64,000 nt of DNA. Source: Planctomycetota bacterium (GTDB lineage: Bacteria > Planctomycetota > Planctomycetia > Planctomycetales > Planctomycetaceae). Positions 1 to 11,515 of this stretch are shown here, piece by piece. Within the stretch, counting starts at the first letter, position 1. Each line of letters starts with the position of its first letter. Below the pieces are notes generated by a model. It searched no databases, was not told the DNA's origin, and saw nothing but the letters and a program-made list of their open reading frames with translations. The stretch is taken from contig VGZH01000013.1 in NCBI GenBank assembly GCA_016872645.1, forward strand, positions 1 through 64,000, written 5' to 3'. The position numbers were made by a program, and so were the translations under genes.

Positions 1-2
1 AT

Positions 3-1907
3 CAGGAATTTGATCTTCGGCTGACAACGCGCCGAGTGATTCCAACGGATGGGACGGCATTTGATCTGTCGTTGCCTTTTGTGGCGGCCAGTGGACAGAA
101 GGCATCGACATTAGTGGTCGCACCCAGCAGCAACTTGGACGTGGAATGGTCTTCGAAAAACGAAGCGATCTCTCGACCGACGACGCCGGATAGGAAAGTC
201 CTCGACCAATTGGAATCAACTCGCAATGTCACCGCTTGGAGGTGGGAAGCGGGTTCGCCGGAGTTCACCGCCAAGGCGAAAGTTCAACAGCAAACGATCT
301 CCACCGATTCACTCAGTGACTTGGCCTTTGATACTCGCAGCGTGACGGTCACACAGCGAATTGGCTATGAGGTCGCCTTCGAACCATTGTCGCAGGCACG
401 ACTCATGGTGCCGCGCGGCATCTTGGAGCGGGTGCGGTTTCGATTGCGAGATTCGAATGGCCAATCAAAGTCACTGCCACCTCCCGTGTTCACCGCTTTG
501 GAGATTGACCAAGCTCGGCAATGCCGGCTGTCATTGGATCCGCCACAGGTCGGGAAATTTGAAGTGCTCGCCGACTTCGACGTGGAGCAGACTGTTGACA
601 TGACCGCCGATAAGCCCTCGCAGGTCAACATCCCAGTGTTACAGTCGTCTGATGCGGAGTTCAGCGCGACGCGAGTGAAATGGAATACCGGAGACACGTT
701 GGTTGCCTCGCTCGACGATCCCGCTTGGAAGCCGGAACTCGGTCCCGACAAGACTTCGTCGTGGAAAGCCAATGGAACCAAGTCCGTGATCCGCCTGGAT
801 GTGGCTCCGGCTGCTCATTCCTTGATGCAGGACTTCACGGTACATCGGGCACTCATTCGTACGGTGGTCAGCGAAGGCCGGCGACACTCGCAAGCGTTGT
901 TTGAATTGGATCATGACGTTCGCGAAATTACTTTGACACTTCCACCGGGTATTTCCTCCCAGCCGTTTCAGGCCTGGTGGAACCACACGCCAGTGACTGT
1001 GGAAACATCCGCTCGTGATCAAGCTACTGGCAACACCGAAATCCGATTGCGCCTGGCTCAGTCATCGGCAATTGCTACGGCTCTGCCAGAGACTGCTGAT
1101 CGCATCGACAAGATCAAAGGACAGCTTTGGCTCGATTATTATTCGGACGATTCCGCGCACTTTGGCTGGAGCAATCAGATTCAACTGGTGACACCACAAT
1201 TCGCAAGCACGGTTTGGGTGGCACAAACGATCTGGCAGGTCGCCCTGCCGGCGGATCAGCATCTGCTGACGACTCCTCGCGATTACGCCGCCCAGTTTCA
1301 CTGGGATCGCTCGCTGCTGTTGTGGAGCCGCCGGCCGAACTTCGGATACGATCGTATCAATCGCGTGCTCAACGACGCCGCTCCCAACGGAATTGACTCC
1401 GTCGCCTGGGAATCTGCCGTAACAGGCGAACCTACCGGCAACAACATTTACCCCGTGAGTTGCTTTGGCCCACCGCAACGGTTGGTTTTCTGGAGCATGA
1501 GCCGCTCCGCGGTGGTCGGCTGCGGCGCCGGACTGGCGTTGTTGCTTGGATTCCTGTTGATTCGCATTCCGGCGACTCGGCACGTACTGACGTTTCTCGT
1601 TGTCGGCTTCATCATGTCACTCGCCGCGCTGTGGTTCGCTGAACCGGTGAAAGTGTTACTACAACCAGCGATCTTGGGGGCTGCCATGTCGGTAATTGCC
1701 GCAGTCATTGACCGCGTCGGTCGTCGCCCAGCTCAATCGCCGATGGTCACTCTGGCGTCACCGAGCGATTTTTTGACCCCCTCGGGAACGAGTGCGCGAC
1801 TTCCCAACTTGTCCGTGATCGCCGACGCCTCGACGGCTCCGCCGCAAGTCGCGCTCCCCAGCGAACCGATCTCGGCTTCCGGGTCCATGTCAGGAGCCCG
1901 ATCGTGA
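3..1907 (+). CDS. Large exported/membrane protein, 5' end cut by the window edge
   Basis: The reading frame is open from base 3 with no stop, so the GTG at 36 is probably internal and the gene begins left of the window. About 480 residues of polar, beta-rich sequence without a domain I recognise are followed by three hydrophobic segments between about nt 1520 and 1720, then a short Pro/Ser-rich tail. The same order (large polar region, then a cluster of membrane segments) recurs twice in the next gene, so the three may be paralogous units; I did not see strong residue identity. The stop overlaps the start of the next gene, which indicates one transcript. A large extracytoplasmic domain anchored by a C-terminal membrane bundle is likely; the function is unknown. 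Confidence 0.75.
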   Translation, partial: QEFDLRLTTRRVIPTDGTAFDLSLPFVAASGQKASTLVVAPSSNLDVEWSSKNEAISRPTTPDRKVLDQLESTRNVTAWRWEAGSPEFTAKAKVQQQTISTDSLSDLAFDTRSVTVTQRIGYEVAFEPLSQARLMVPRGILERVRFRLRDSNGQSKSLPPPVFTALEIDQARQCRLSLDPPQVGKFEVLADFDVEQTVDMTADKPSQVNIPVLQSSDAEFSATRVKWNTGDTLVASLDDPAWKPELGPDKTSSWKANGTKSVIRLDVAPAAHSLMQDFTVHRALIRTVVSEGRRHSQALFELDHDVREITLTLPPGISSQPFQAWWNHTPVTVETSARDQATGNTEIRLRLAQSSAIATALPETADRIDKIKGQLWLDYYSDDSAHFGWSNQIQLVTPQFASTVWVAQTIWQVALPADQHLLTTPRDYAAQFHWDRSLLLWSRRPNFGYDRINRVLNDAAPNGIDSVAWESAVTGEPTGNNIYPVSCFGPPQRLVFWSMSRSAVVGCGAGLALLLGFLLIRIPATRHVLTFLVVGFIMSLAALWFAEPVKVLLQPAILGAAMSVIAAVIDRVGRRPAQSPMVTLASPSDFLTPSGTSARLPNLSVIADASTAPPQVALPSEPISASGSMSGARS

Positions 1908-4900
1908 TGCAGCAGCATTGCAAAATGCAAACTGCAAATTGCCATTCGCAATTTGAAAGGCGAGCAATCTCCCGTGCGAGTTCGCCGTCCAGTTTCCACA
2001 TTGGAATCTGCTGTTGGCAATTGGCCATTGCCTGCGTACTGCCTTGGATTCTGCTGCTCACGACGGCACAGGCCGAAGACCAGCTCCCAACGGTTCGACA
2101 AGTTTTCGTCCCAGTCGACAACCCCAAAGATTGGCCGAAAGGTGAGCGCGAGTTGGTCCCGTTCGAGGAGTACCTCAAACTTCGAGATGCGAATCCAAGC
2201 AGACGACCGGCGCGGCGCGGGACAAACATTGAATGGCAGTCTTTATCCGCGACGTTTGATCCGTCGCGCGGCGTGCTTACTGACGGACGCTGGGAGGCGG
2301 AGGTACGCGGAAGCGAGGATCAAACGAAATTGCTGTCGCTGGAGCCGCTCGACTTGCCGATCTCGGAGTTGAAGTGGGGCGATGGCGATGCCGTGTGGGG
2401 TACGAGTCCATCGGGCGAGACAATGTTGCTCGTCGATGCCGCGGAACGGCGCTTGGAAGGAAAGTTCTCGCGGCAAGGACGGCGTTTGCAGCGCACGTGG
2501 CAGTTTGATTTGCGATTGGCCACCGCCACCGTGTCGGAATTTAAGCTGCGAGTACCGACGAAGTATTCTCTGACCTGTTCCACCGCAACGATTCGCGGTC
2601 CACTGACGAGCGGCGAAGAAGGTTGGCGGCAGTGGCATCTCAACCTGGGGAGTCAATCTCGCTGTGAACTCTTGTTCGTCGAATCGCCAGCTGCAGCGCC
2701 CACGGTACCGCTGGTCGTCTACGAGCAGACCTCGTCGTACAAGCTGCGCGAAGCTGAAATCGAAGTGCAATGCGAGTTCGACGCCGAAATCTTTCACACG
2801 CCAAAAGCGACCTTGGAATTCGTCGTCCCCGACGATTTGTCGATCTACACCGTCGGATTCGCCGGAGATTCACGATTGCCATGGCGTGAATTGCCGCGTG
2901 CGCCGGGGCAACTCCGTCAGATCGTCGTCACGTTGCCGGAACCACAGATTGGACGCGTGCGAGCGTTGCATCTGCTGGGTGGCGTTGCCGTCAAGTGGCA
3001 TCCGGCACTGACTCTGCCGCGGGTGACACTGGCCAATGGTTGGTTCACGAGAGGCCAATGGAACGTATCGGTCGACGCACCGTTGGCGTGGCGCGCGTTG
3101 CGGCCGGTCGGTTTGCGGCTGACGGAAGTCAATGCGACCTCACCGACCACACGACGTCTGGCCTTCACACAGTACTTGCCGGATGCCGTATTGGGGATTG
3201 ACATCTCATCCCCGGAAGCGCGGTTGAGTTCGCATGGTTTACTACGACTCAGTGCTCGCGAAACGACGTGGCGGCTCACCAGCGAGTGGCTGTGGCGATC
3301 GAACACGGGCGTGGCATTTGGCACCCGCTGCCGAGTCCCGGTGGGTTGGGATGTCCTGGATGTGCAATCGTTGCCGGAATCAGCGCCGTCGGAAGTGCGG
3401 CACTGGGACGTCGTCAAGAACTCTGCCGGCGAACAAGTGCTGGTCATCGACTTTGCGACGCCTCTGGAAGGAACCGCAGCGCAGCGCATCCAAGTTGTCG
3501 CTCGTCGCGCGCGAGCACTCGCGGCGGAACGTGACTCGTTCGAATTGCCGATGCCGCTCGATTGCCGGCACTCGGAACAATTGCTGATTGTGCAGCCTCC
3601 TGCCGGTTGGCGATGGGACATGCCCAATACCGAGATCATGCCAGCTCCGATGGCCAGCAAGCGACTGGGCAGCCCGTGGCTGGACTTTGAATTGTGGAAA
3701 GAGGAGGCACCTTTTTGGACCACAAACTCATTCCTCAGTCGTACGACACAACTCAATGTGCCGTTGCGATCGATTGCCGCATTTATTCCCGACGCCGCTC
3801 AGCCGGTAAACATGCCGGCGCACTCAGCTGCCACCAGCGGACCAGTCACAACCGCAGCAATCGGCACTGATGATCCGTTGGCGAACTCCAACGCAGCGTT
3901 TCCCGAAGCGGCGACCGAGCAATTGGTGTGGACGTCCGCCAATTTGCGATCTCTGATTTTTCCGGGGGGCAATGGAGACGACATGCACCTGTTGTCGCTG
4001 CGAGCCGCGCAGGTCGCGCGCGTGGGACGTCTCGAATTCGACCTGTCGACACCTGCCGAAATGGTTTCCGTACGGATGAACGGGATTCGCGTCGAACCGC
4101 AGCGAGAAGGGAGCCGTTTTCGGTTACCGACTATTCCGCAAGGGGGATTGCAAACTTTGGAAATTCAATATCGCGTCCCCTCTGACCGTACCCTTTTGCG
4201 AAATCGCCAATCGATTCCAGTGCCGCGAGTCAATGCACCGGTCCTCGGCTTTCGCTGGCTGTTCGCGCTTCCACCCGAGGCACGACTGTCGGAAGAACCG
4301 AACGGTCTGCGCCTGTTACAATCACTCGAACCGACGCCGTGGTCACGGCGATTCTTTGGGCCATTGGGTCGCGACAGTTCGGAACTTTTCAATCCATTTT
4401 CCGAAAAGGCCTGGAGCAAGTTATGGGAACCTTCTCCGCCAGCGCAAAGCGAGGAGAGTACGCTCGAAACCATGTTCGCCCCGCCCGGCTGGCGAGTGCG
4501 TGAGGCAATTGCGGCGACCTTACCATCGGAGATTACTTGGCTGACCTGGAGCGGCGTTGAGGTCCGCGTTCTGGCTTGGATCGGGATGCTCGTGAGCGTC
4601 TCCGTTGGATGCCTGCTGCGTGCGCGATGCGTGAAGCCGCGTCTCCAAGTCGCCGCGTGTTGGATGGGTTTTTGCGCGGTGGGTGTGGTGCTTTCCGCTC
4701 CAGTTTATGCGGAAATCCTGGGTGGGTGCTTTGTCGGCGCAGTGATCGCCGCGCTCATCCCACGGCGAATGGTGATGAGCTACGCCCAACAGCATGAGGC
4801 GGCCGGCCGTGGCGCGTTCGAGGCAACTGTCGCGTTTCAGCGAGTTCTTGGCGCCCTGGTGGTCTCGGCAGTCATCCTGTCGTCCGCGTTTGCGCAAGAC

Positions 4901-7900
4901 ACGAAAAACACGGACGAGACAACTGCGACACAAGGCCAGGTGTTCGATGTGTTAATTCCCGTCGACAACCCCGCCGATGCGGCAGAGGAAGTTGTGCGTC
5001 CATCAGAAAAGTTGCCATTGGCCTTCGTGCCGAAAGAGCTGTTGCAACGCTGGCGAGAGCGACGTGCTCAATTTGCCGATCCAACCAGCTTGATTGAATC
5101 CGCGCGTTACGAAATGGACTGGCAAAGTGGTTCGGTCAGAGCCGAGTTTCGCGTGCATCGCTTGCAGTCTCAGCAGCCGCTGACCTTACGATTCCCTTTC
5201 GTCAACGTGCCGCTGGCGGGACCGAATGCCTGCTTGGTGGATGGTCAATCGCGCACAGTGACCGTCAGCGAAACTCATGACGAATTTCTGGTGGACTTGC
5301 CCGCAATCGATGCCAAACTTACCAACGAACAGGCCCGCGAAGGCTCGAATCCTGTCAGCAACGCGGCAACTTCGCCGCCAGATTCATCGGGTAACACGTA
5401 CCGAGTCGCCACTCACCTCGTCGTTTTTTCCCTGTTGCCCCCGATCGCCACCGAGGAGAGTTTGCAGCGAGTGCGACTGACGATTCCAACTGTGCTGGCA
5501 AGTCATGTCGTCGTGAAGTCCCCGCCAGGGTCAGAAGTAGACTTCCCTTTGGCGCGAGGCGAACAGCAAGGCAACTCTGCGGCGGCAGCCTGGACTGTGC
5601 GACTCGGAAAAATGCGCGAATGGACGCTGGATTTGCGACCTTCGGGGGTGGCTCGCCCCCGCAACAACGTGGAGTTCAAGGCCGAGGTGTCATGTTTGGC
5701 AGAACTCACACCACTCGTCTTGCGGCAACGTTATCGCGTGCGGTACGCGGTCGCATCCGGAGAAGTCAACGAGGTCGCATGGCTGCTGCCGCGCGGTGTA
5801 TTGCTGCGTGATGGCGAGGTCACAGCGGACGATCTGTTGCAATGGTCGCTGGAGCCACTGGCCGATGGTCGGCAACGCTTGATCGTGGAATTCGATCGAC
5901 CACAGACCGGCGATTTCGTCGTGGATGTCGCGGGCATCCAGCCGCCGCTGGGCACTCCAGAACAACCACGCTGGGAGCCTTGGATCATCGACCAGACCAC
6001 CAGCAGCGTGGCAGGTGAAGACGGCTCCAAGACGCGATCGTTCGCCTTAGGCATCTCAACTCTGCCGGGATTCAGAGTCACGTCTCCAACCGAGGCCGAT
6101 CGGACTGTGCCTCTGAGCGAAAACGCGTTCGTGAAGAGTTGGGGCACGGTAACGTTCGCTCGGCAACCGCAACTGACTTTGCAGGTGCTAACACCGGCGG
6201 AGTTGACATTTGCCATCACTCCGCTGGTGCCACAGCGAAAGGTGCGGCACGATCTGTTGCTCAAAGTCGGGCGCCAATCCTTTGAGTGGGAGTTGTACGC
6301 CGAAGTTGCGACAGTCGGTTCTCCTGCATTTCAGCATGACGTGACGTTGGCCCCAAGTTTTCAAGCCGACGAGGTCTCGGTCACCGAGGACGAAGCCGAG
6401 CGGCTCGTCAATTGGACTCAAACGGATCGCCGAATGTCGTTGTTCCTGCGCGATTCGACAACCGGAATTCAAAACATGGTCTTGAAGGGTCGCGACGCCG
6501 TACCCGCCGATGGCCGCCTGCCCATCCCCACACGCTGGTTCGCCGATGCGGAATCGGCAGAGTTCTTTCTGCGAGTGACGCACGATCCCAGTTGGCATGT
6601 CGAAGTGCTCGACGACCAGCAGGTTCCACTCAATCCCGGCGAACCCGGTGGTGTAATTCCCGATCAGACCGAATTATTGCTGGGCAAATTCCGCGCGGAT
6701 TCAAAGACTGAGTCGTTTGAAGTACGACTCACGCCACATCAACCCGCCAGTCATGCGGCGGCTTGGACGCAGGTGTCGCTGAGACCTCGCGATTCTTGGT
6801 CGTGGCGGCATGTCGAGCGATTGCTCGACGACGGTCAAATCATCGCCCGCATTTTTTGGCCAGCCACGTGGGCCAGCAGTGGCTCGATCCGATTGTCTCC
6901 CGCGCTAAAAGAACTCACACGTCGACCGTTGCCGGATGGCATCGAGTTGACCGTGCAGTCGTTGCCCGACATCGCGGGCCCGCGTGAAGTCTTGTTTGAG
7001 TCTCAACCAGCCGCACCGGCAGCGGACGTTGCGCCGCCAGTGAATTCCGCATCCCTTCGTATCACGCCTCCGACGTCATTGGATGTCGCCGAACGGGCGC
7101 ACCACTGGCTGGTCGCTGATGACTTGCAACTCTGGTTGCCAAACTCGGCGACAATTGGTCTGCAGCCGCTCGTGGATTTGAAGTCACTTCCGGATCACCT
7201 GCCGCATACACCGGCCGAAGATTCGGCGAAATGGCTTCAAATTCCCAGCATGTCCGTGCTCGAATTGACTCAGCCTGAACCGGCTCAAACACCGCCGTCA
7301 GCGAAACTGCTCGGGATGGAAACGACCCTATGGGTTGCCGATGGAGCGATCACTCATGGCCGTACCTGGCTGTTGCTGCAACCGCACGGACTGCGTGAGT
7401 TCGTGATGAATCGGCCAGACAACGTGAATTGGATCGCGGCATTCGTTGGCGAGCGTCCCCGCATACTCACAGAAGAGTTATCGGAGAATTCTCTTCATCT
7501 CGACGAACTGCCGAACGAACCCGTGGTTTGGCTGTCGATCTTCTGGCGGATCGGCACGGCACAACGTGATCGCATCGTCGCGCGGCAGGATACCCAGTTG
7601 CCGATGCCGGCAGACGTGTCACTGCGCTCAGCGCGTCACGATTTGACATTGATTTCCTCCGGGCACAGCAACCTTTCTTCAACACACGGAGCACGCCGAG
7701 TCCAAGATTGGGATGGCCATCTCGCGCGAGCAGCGAGCATTCTGCAAGTCTTGCCGACGTCGCCGGCGGCAATGAACGGTTCACTGCGGCGCTTGTGGCA
7801 ACTGGCCGAAAACGACCTGGAGGAAGCTCGCCGATTGATTGAAGCGCTCCCCAATCTGGGTCGGATATCCAACTTGCCCTCATCCGCAAAATCCGAATCG

Positions 7901-8380
7901 AGCAGCCCGATGGATAACATGCCCCACGAAACAGCGCGTGAGCAACTGCGAACCGTGCTCGCAGACGCGGCGGCCGTGCGCTCGCGCTTTGCCTCGTCAT
8001 TACCCGCTTTGGTGTCTTCAGCTGACATGGAACCTTGGACCAGTGACGTGTGGCGCCAGGCACCGAACTCCTGGACCGCAATTGCCGAATCGCGTCCCTC
8101 CGCGCGTTTGTCGATCATTGTGGTGGATCGCCGCTGGCTCACTTGGATGATCGCGTTGCTGGCGGTCGTACCGGTTATTTTCCTGTTTCGTGCGTGGCTG
8201 CGCTGGCAAACCGGCGAGTGGCTGGCGTTGCATCCGTTTCTCGCGTGGGCTTGCCTGGGATTCATTTGGTGGACGTGTCTGGCGCCCAGTTTGATCGGCT
8301 TTGGACTCCTCGTGGTCACGGCAGTCATTGCGATTCGACATCGTTGGCTGCCACCTTCGAAGGTTCAGGCCGCCAACTGA
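1904..8380 (+). CDS. Giant envelope protein made of two tandem secreted/membrane units (2158 aa)
   Basis: Starts at GTG 1904 or ATG 1907, overlapping the previous stop (1905-1907). Residues 1-55 contain a heptad-repeat-encoded stretch and a hydrophobic core ending near AQA-ED, a plausible signal peptide. A VDNP motif at residue 71 recurs at residue 1020, encoded by the same 12 bases. Residues about 886-955 are a membrane cluster. Directly after it, from about residue 956 (in-frame ATGs at 4769 and 4775), comes a second signal-peptide-like segment ending AFA-QD, then the second unit with its own C-terminal membrane cluster (about 2073-2150). No enzymatic motif was recognised. The layout suggests fusion of two once-separate genes like the one upstream. 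The last bases run into a heptad repeat before bioA. Confidence 0.85.
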   Translation: MMQQHCKMQTANCHSQFERRAISRASSPSSFHIGICCWQLAIACVLPWILLLTTAQAEDQLPTVRQVFVPVDNPKDWPKGERELVPFEEYLKLRDANPSRRPARRGTNIEWQSLSATFDPSRGVLTDGRWEAEVRGSEDQTKLLSLEPLDLPISELKWGDGDAVWGTSPSGETMLLVDAAERRLEGKFSRQGRRLQRTWQFDLRLATATVSEFKLRVPTKYSLTCSTATIRGPLTSGEEGWRQWHLNLGSQSRCELLFVESPAAAPTVPLVVYEQTSSYKLREAEIEVQCEFDAEIFHTPKATLEFVVPDDLSIYTVGFAGDSRLPWRELPRAPGQLRQIVVTLPEPQIGRVRALHLLGGVAVKWHPALTLPRVTLANGWFTRGQWNVSVDAPLAWRALRPVGLRLTEVNATSPTTRRLAFTQYLPDAVLGIDISSPEARLSSHGLLRLSARETTWRLTSEWLWRSNTGVAFGTRCRVPVGWDVLDVQSLPESAPSEVRHWDVVKNSAGEQVLVIDFATPLEGTAAQRIQVVARRARALAAERDSFELPMPLDCRHSEQLLIVQPPAGWRWDMPNTEIMPAPMASKRLGSPWLDFELWKEEAPFWTTNSFLSRTTQLNVPLRSIAAFIPDAAQPVNMPAHSAATSGPVTTAAIGTDDPLANSNAAFPEAATEQLVWTSANLRSLIFPGGNGDDMHLLSLRAAQVARVGRLEFDLSTPAEMVSVRMNGIRVEPQREGSRFRLPTIPQGGLQTLEIQYRVPSDRTLLRNRQSIPVPRVNAPVLGFRWLFALPPEARLSEEPNGLRLLQSLEPTPWSRRFFGPLGRDSSELFNPFSEKAWSKLWEPSPPAQSEESTLETMFAPPGWRVREAIAATLPSEITWLTWSGVEVRVLAWIGMLVSVSVGCLLRARCVKPRLQVAACWMGFCAVGVVLSAPVYAEILGGCFVGAVIAALIPRRMVMSYAQQHEAAGRGAFEATVAFQRVLGALVVSAVILSSAFAQDTKNTDETTATQGQVFDVLIPVDNPADAAEEVVRPSEKLPLAFVPKELLQRWRERRAQFADPTSLIESARYEMDWQSGSVRAEFRVHRLQSQQPLTLRFPFVNVPLAGPNACLVDGQSRTVTVSETHDEFLVDLPAIDAKLTNEQAREGSNPVSNAATSPPDSSGNTYRVATHLVVFSLLPPIATEESLQRVRLTIPTVLASHVVVKSPPGSEVDFPLARGEQQGNSAAAAWTVRLGKMREWTLDLRPSGVARPRNNVEFKAEVSCLAELTPLVLRQRYRVRYAVASGEVNEVAWLLPRGVLLRDGEVTADDLLQWSLEPLADGRQRLIVEFDRPQTGDFVVDVAGIQPPLGTPEQPRWEPWIIDQTTSSVAGEDGSKTRSFALGISTLPGFRVTSPTEADRTVPLSENAFVKSWGTVTFARQPQLTLQVLTPAELTFAITPLVPQRKVRHDLLLKVGRQSFEWELYAEVATVGSPAFQHDVTLAPSFQADEVSVTEDEAERLVNWTQTDRRMSLFLRDSTTGIQNMVLKGRDAVPADGRLPIPTRWFADAESAEFFLRVTHDPSWHVEVLDDQQVPLNPGEPGGVIPDQTELLLGKFRADSKTESFEVRLTPHQPASHAAAWTQVSLRPRDSWSWRHVERLLDDGQIIARIFWPATWASSGSIRLSPALKELTRRPLPDGIELTVQSLPDIAGPREVLFESQPAAPAADVAPPVNSASLRITPPTSLDVAERAHHWLVADDLQLWLPNSATIGLQPLVDLKSLPDHLPHTPAEDSAKWLQIPSMSVLELTQPEPAQTPPSAKLLGMETTLWVADGAITHGRTWLLLQPHGLREFVMNRPDNVNWIAAFVGERPRILTEELSENSLHLDELPNEPVVWLSIFWRIGTAQRDRIVARQDTQLPMPADVSLRSARHDLTLISSGHSNLSSTHGARRVQDWDGHLARAASILQVLPTSPAAMNGSLRRLWQLAENDLEEARRLIEALPNLGRISNLPSSAKSESSSPMDNMPHETAREQLRTVLADAAAVRSRFASSLPALVSSADMEPWTSDVWRQAPNSWTAIAESRPSARLSIIVVDRRWLTWMIALLAVVPVIFLFRAWLRWQTGEWLALHPFLAWACLGFIWWTCLAPSLIGFGLLVVTAVIAIRHRWLPPSKVQAAN
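1920..2030. repeat. Heptanucleotide repeat pair at a gene start
   Basis: The left arm (1920-1954) is five 7-base units of the GCAAANT/GCNATTN type; the right arm (2003-2030) is four units of the GCAATTG/GCCATTG type, roughly complementary in reverse. Both arms lie inside the signal-peptide region of the giant gene. The right arm encodes part of the hydrophobic core. Confidence 0.6.
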
Positions 8381-8391
8381 CGAATCTCGAC

Positions 8392-8426
8392 TGGTCATTG
8401 ATCATTGGCTGTTGGGCGTTGATGAT
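8392..8426 (+). repeat. Heptanucleotide repeat, single arm, between the giant gene and bioA
   Basis: Five consecutive 7-base units of TGGTCAT type (TGGTCAT, TGATCAT, then three diverged copies). It fills most of the 52-base gap before the bioA start. No complementary partner arm is evident nearby. Confidence 0.5.
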
Positions 8427-8432
8427 TTGCGA

Positions 8433-9791
8433 ATGACATCTGCATTGCTTCGCGACCTGGACAACGCTCACGTCTGGCATCCGTTCTGCCAGATGCGTGA
8501 ATTCGTCGCCGATGACGCCCCGATCATCACCTCCGCCAAAGGCTTCGAGTTGATCGACACGGATGGTCGTCGTTACCTCGATGGTGTCTCGTCGCTGTGG
8601 TGCAACGTGCATGGGCATCGCGTGCCAGAAATCGACCTTGCTCTGCGCGAGCAACTCGATCGAGTCTCGCACAGCACGCTGCTGGGGCTGTCCAATGTTC
8701 CCTCCATTGAACTCGCCGCCGATTTGGTCCGTCGCGCGCCGACCGGACTGACGCGTGTGTACTACTCCGACGACGGAGCGACGGCTGTCGAAGTCGCGCT
8801 TAAATTGGCATACCAATTTCATCGACAGAAGCCTCAGCCGGAATCACGCGACCTGTTCGTCGGCATTTCTGCTGCGTATCACGGCGATACGGTGGGGACA
8901 GTCAGTCTCGGCAACATCGACGTCTTCCATCGCAGCTATGAGCGGTTGCTGTTCCCAACGTTGCGAGTCCCCTGCCCTGCGGTTACTCAACTGCCACCCA
9001 GTTTCGATGCCGCCTCTTGGCAGCAGCACTGCTTGGATGAACTCGAACGAACTTTGGCCGCGAATGCCGGTCGTGTTGCCGCATTTGTGATCGAACCGTT
9101 GGTGCAAGCCGCCGCGGGAATTTTGGTGCATCCAACGGGATATCTGCGTCGCGTGCGTGAGCTCACTCAGCGACATGGAATCCTGTTGATCGCCGATGAA
9201 GTCGCCGTCGGATTTGGACGGACGGGAACGCTGTTCGCGTGCGAGCAGGAAGAGGTCGTCCCGGATTTCCTGTGCCTGTCGAAGGGGATCACTGGCGGCT
9301 ACCTGCCGCTCGCCGCGACGCTGACAACCGACGCCGTTTACGAGGCATTCCTCGGCGACGCGGCCTCGGGACGGACCTTCTTTCACGGACACACCTACAC
9401 CGGCAATCCGCTCGGTTGCGCCGCGGCACTGGCATCACTCAAACTGTTCGAGACGAATCGCGTACTCGACAACGTCGCCGAGTGCTCAGCGCTGTTGACT
9501 CAGCGATTGGAGGAAATTCGCGACTCGCCTAATGTTGGCCAGATCCGACAAAAAGGCATTCTCGTGGGCATCCAATTGGTCGCCGACAAAGCGACTCAAC
9601 AAACCTTCGCCCCGGAGCAGCGCATCGGTCATCAAGTCACGCTGGCAGCGCGAAGGCGAGGACTCTTCACGAGACCGCTTGGCGATGTGCTGACGATCGT
9701 TCCGGCTCCCGCTATGCCGCCCGAATTGGTCAACCGAGTTTGCGATCGGCTATTTGAGTCGCTTCTGGATGTACTTATTCATCGCACGTGA
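8433..9791 (+). CDS. bioA: Adenosylmethionine-8-amino-7-oxononanoate aminotransferase (BioA)
   Basis: PLP-dependent class III aminotransferase that converts 7-keto-8-aminopelargonate to 7,8-diaminopelargonate with S-adenosylmethionine as amino donor, the antepenultimate step of biotin synthesis in the cytoplasm. The 452-residue length fits the family. Diagnostic features are the N-terminal HVWHPF motif, the substrate-side [10 protein letters not shown] stretch, the [13 protein letters not shown] block that holds the PLP-contacting Asp, and SKGITGG with the predicted Schiff-base lysine at residue 284. The frame is open upstream to 8301, but ATG 8433 immediately precedes the conserved start; the longer version would translate the heptad repeat. 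No other biotin gene is in the window. Confidence 0.95.
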   Translation: MTSALLRDLDNAHVWHPFCQMREFVADDAPIITSAKGFELIDTDGRRYLDGVSSLWCNVHGHRVPEIDLALREQLDRVSHSTLLGLSNVPSIELAADLVRRAPTGLTRVYYSDDGATAVEVALKLAYQFHRQKPQPESRDLFVGISAAYHGDTVGTVSLGNIDVFHRSYERLLFPTLRVPCPAVTQLPPSFDAASWQQHCLDELERTLAANAGRVAAFVIEPLVQAAAGILVHPTGYLRRVRELTQRHGILLIADEVAVGFGRTGTLFACEQEEVVPDFLCLSKGITGGYLPLAATLTTDAVYEAFLGDAASGRTFFHGHTYTGNPLGCAAALASLKLFETNRVLDNVAECSALLTQRLEEIRDSPNVGQIRQKGILVGIQLVADKATQQTFAPEQRIGHQVTLAARRRGLFTRPLGDVLTIVPAPAMPPELVNRVCDRLFESLLDVLIHRT

Positions 9792-10249
9792 GCAAGTACT
9801 GTCTGGGTGAAGTTTTTGTAACAAGCTAAAAATGACTGCGCGTGTCATGTCGCGCTGGGCAACGACTCATTCATTTGGCTGTGCGTGCCTGACGCTGGTC
9901 GTCATCGGTGCCAGCTCCGTGTTTGTTCTTTTCGTACAAAACTTCATTGAAGCGCCACAATAAAAATCGAAGCGAATCCTTCTTATCGACGTGATCCGAA
10001 ACGCGAATGAGTCACAAATCCGTGTCATTGATTGCGATTTGCTTTCACACCAAATACGAATCACGGCTCCTAAAGACTTGGAATTCATCGAATCCCCGGC
10101 CGCCTCGGCTCCTATTTACTCTTGCCAATGTCTCTGATGGCGGCGGAGTGGTCGCATTCTGAAGGAATTTGGCGCCTTCACGGGGAGCGAGTCAGTCGAT
10201 GCAATTTCCTACGAATGACTGTGTATCCGCAGATGCTTGGGGTCACCTT
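9792..10249. other. Intergenic stretch without a convincing gene
   Basis: About 460 bases after bioA hold only short, unconvincing frames. Bases about 9950-10080 look AT-richer than the surrounding coding DNA. It could be a long 3' untranslated region, a small RNA locus or a decayed gene; I see no protein family and no tRNA-like structure. Confidence 0.5.
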
Positions 10250-10288
10250 GAGTTCAAAGCACCCCTTTGAGCTCACTATTTTTATTCA
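10250..10288 (+). terminator. Probable intrinsic terminator (+ strand)
   Basis: A 10-bp stem (GAGTTCAAAG 10250-10259 with CTTTGAGCTC 10265-10274, one G-U pair) closes a 5-base loop and is followed by a T-rich tract from about 10278. In the reverse orientation no T tract follows, so it should end rightward transcripts, either bioA or an RNA from the preceding gap. Confidence 0.6.
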
Positions 10289-10391
10289 GGATCGCGTGAT
10301 GCTGAAGTAAAACAAGCAAGGCAGGACGTAACGTTTCGTCGCAGCGTTCGGCCATTTTCTGAAGCACTCGCCAACTGTAAAAGCACGAATG

Positions 10392-11363
10392 TCACGAGCG
10401 ATTCAGCCATGTAAAGTCCGGCGGCGAGTCCGTGGCTTTCGACGGCAGTGCATCGCACCGGCGTGAACGTCTTCGGAAGACCATCTCCACTGTCACCGCG
10501 ACGGCGAGAAACGTCGCCAGAATGCCGACAGCCAAATACGTCAGCGAGTGACTGCCCCCCCCAGAGTGGGACGTGGGCGGCTTGGGCCGCGACAACACGG
10601 TCAATGTTTTCGCTAACACAAGCGGAGCGGTATGAAAATCGTGGGCCGTCGCGTAGCTGTATCGCTTGAAGAAGTAGCCAGAGAGACGAGCACGAATCGG
10701 TGGCTGCAAATCCTCCCCGAGGCGAACATCGTCTGGCAGGCTGGCACAAATCACTCGGTACGGATTCATCCCCGAGTCGACGGTGAACAGCCACGCCTCG
10801 AAAGACTGGTCCGTCAATTTATTGAGCCGTCGAATGTCTCCTTCAATCGTCAGGAGTTCGCCGCGAAAGCGATCGCTGTCGAGCATTAGCAACGCAAACG
10901 GCACATCCTTTTGAGCCAGCGGTTCAAGCTCCGCCAAGGACGTGTTGCGAACCTTCGCCAAGATCGCGTCGTAGGCCGGAATCTCCGCGGCGGTGACTCC
11001 GAACGTATTGTCTTTGATCGAAGTCAAAATCGACTTGTCGAGCCGCGCATCGCTGGCGGATGGTGGCGCGGAAGACTCGCCGACATCAATCGTGAATTGC
11101 TTCGAAGCCGCGACCACGCGAATCGAGTCGTCTCGCAAAGGCGACGAAACATCCTCCCGCGGTTCCTTCAGAATCCGTCTCAATCGCTGAGTCTCTTCTG
11201 CGCTGATCTCCGCCGAACCAAATTCAGGTTTTGGCATTCGAGCCTGCCGGAGCGACCAGCTCAGGATCAGCAAAGACGGCGCGAGGGTCATGGCCCATAG
11301 AATCATTCGCCAACTCGGCCCAAGTGGCGGCGGCGACACGTTGGAAGAAGTATTAAATCTCAT
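10392..11363 (-). CDS. Double-anchored membrane protein, paralogue of the gene at 13431
   Basis: Predicted 323 residues from ATG 11363; the frame is open to 11471. One hydrophobic segment lies near the N-terminus and one near the C-terminus, with an extracytoplasmic domain between them. The central part parallels the 13431-14471 protein: an LEPLAQKDVPF block versus LEKLSRRDVPY, then FRGELLTIEG versus YRGQPIRLKL, then a GYFFKRYSY block versus GYFLKWMSY. The alternation of short strands around these blocks suggests an OB-like fold (inference). The gene is divergent from exbB at 11516, and its paralogue ends that operon, so both probably act with the ExbB/ExbD motor. Function unknown. Confidence 0.75.
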   Translation of the reverse strand: MRFNTSSNVSPPPLGPSWRMILWAMTLAPSLLILSWSLRQARMPKPEFGSAEISAEETQRLRRILKEPREDVSSPLRDDSIRVVAASKQFTIDVGESSAPPSASDARLDKSILTSIKDNTFGVTAAEIPAYDAILAKVRNTSLAELEPLAQKDVPFALLMLDSDRFRGELLTIEGDIRRLNKLTDQSFEAWLFTVDSGMNPYRVICASLPDDVRLGEDLQPPIRARLSGYFFKRYSYATAHDFHTAPLVLAKTLTVLSRPKPPTSHSGGGSHSLTYLAVGILATFLAVAVTVEMVFRRRSRRCDALPSKATDSPPDFTWLNRS

Positions 11364-11515
11364 GGATGAGATTGTCTTGAGTCGCCATGCAGTTGTCATC
11401 GCTTGGGGACTCGCTGCCGAGTTTCGCATTCGTTGTTGACTGCGTTTGAAAATCGGACGGCGCGTCGTCACGATACTCCCCGACCTGCCGTTTTGATTTT
11501 TTTGGGAGTATGCTC

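Noticed and set aside
5642-5662. Short G/C hairpin inside the giant gene
   Set aside because: A 6-bp GC stem is expected by chance in DNA of this composition; no second copy or context supports a function.
10122-10310. Short plus-strand frame of 62 codons in the gap after bioA
   Set aside because: It runs through the terminator hairpin and has no ribosome site or recognisable sequence.
10282-10794. Minus-strand frame overlapping the end of the double-anchored protein gene
   Set aside because: The other minus-strand frame aligns with a paralogue at 13431; this one does not resemble any protein and crosses the terminator.
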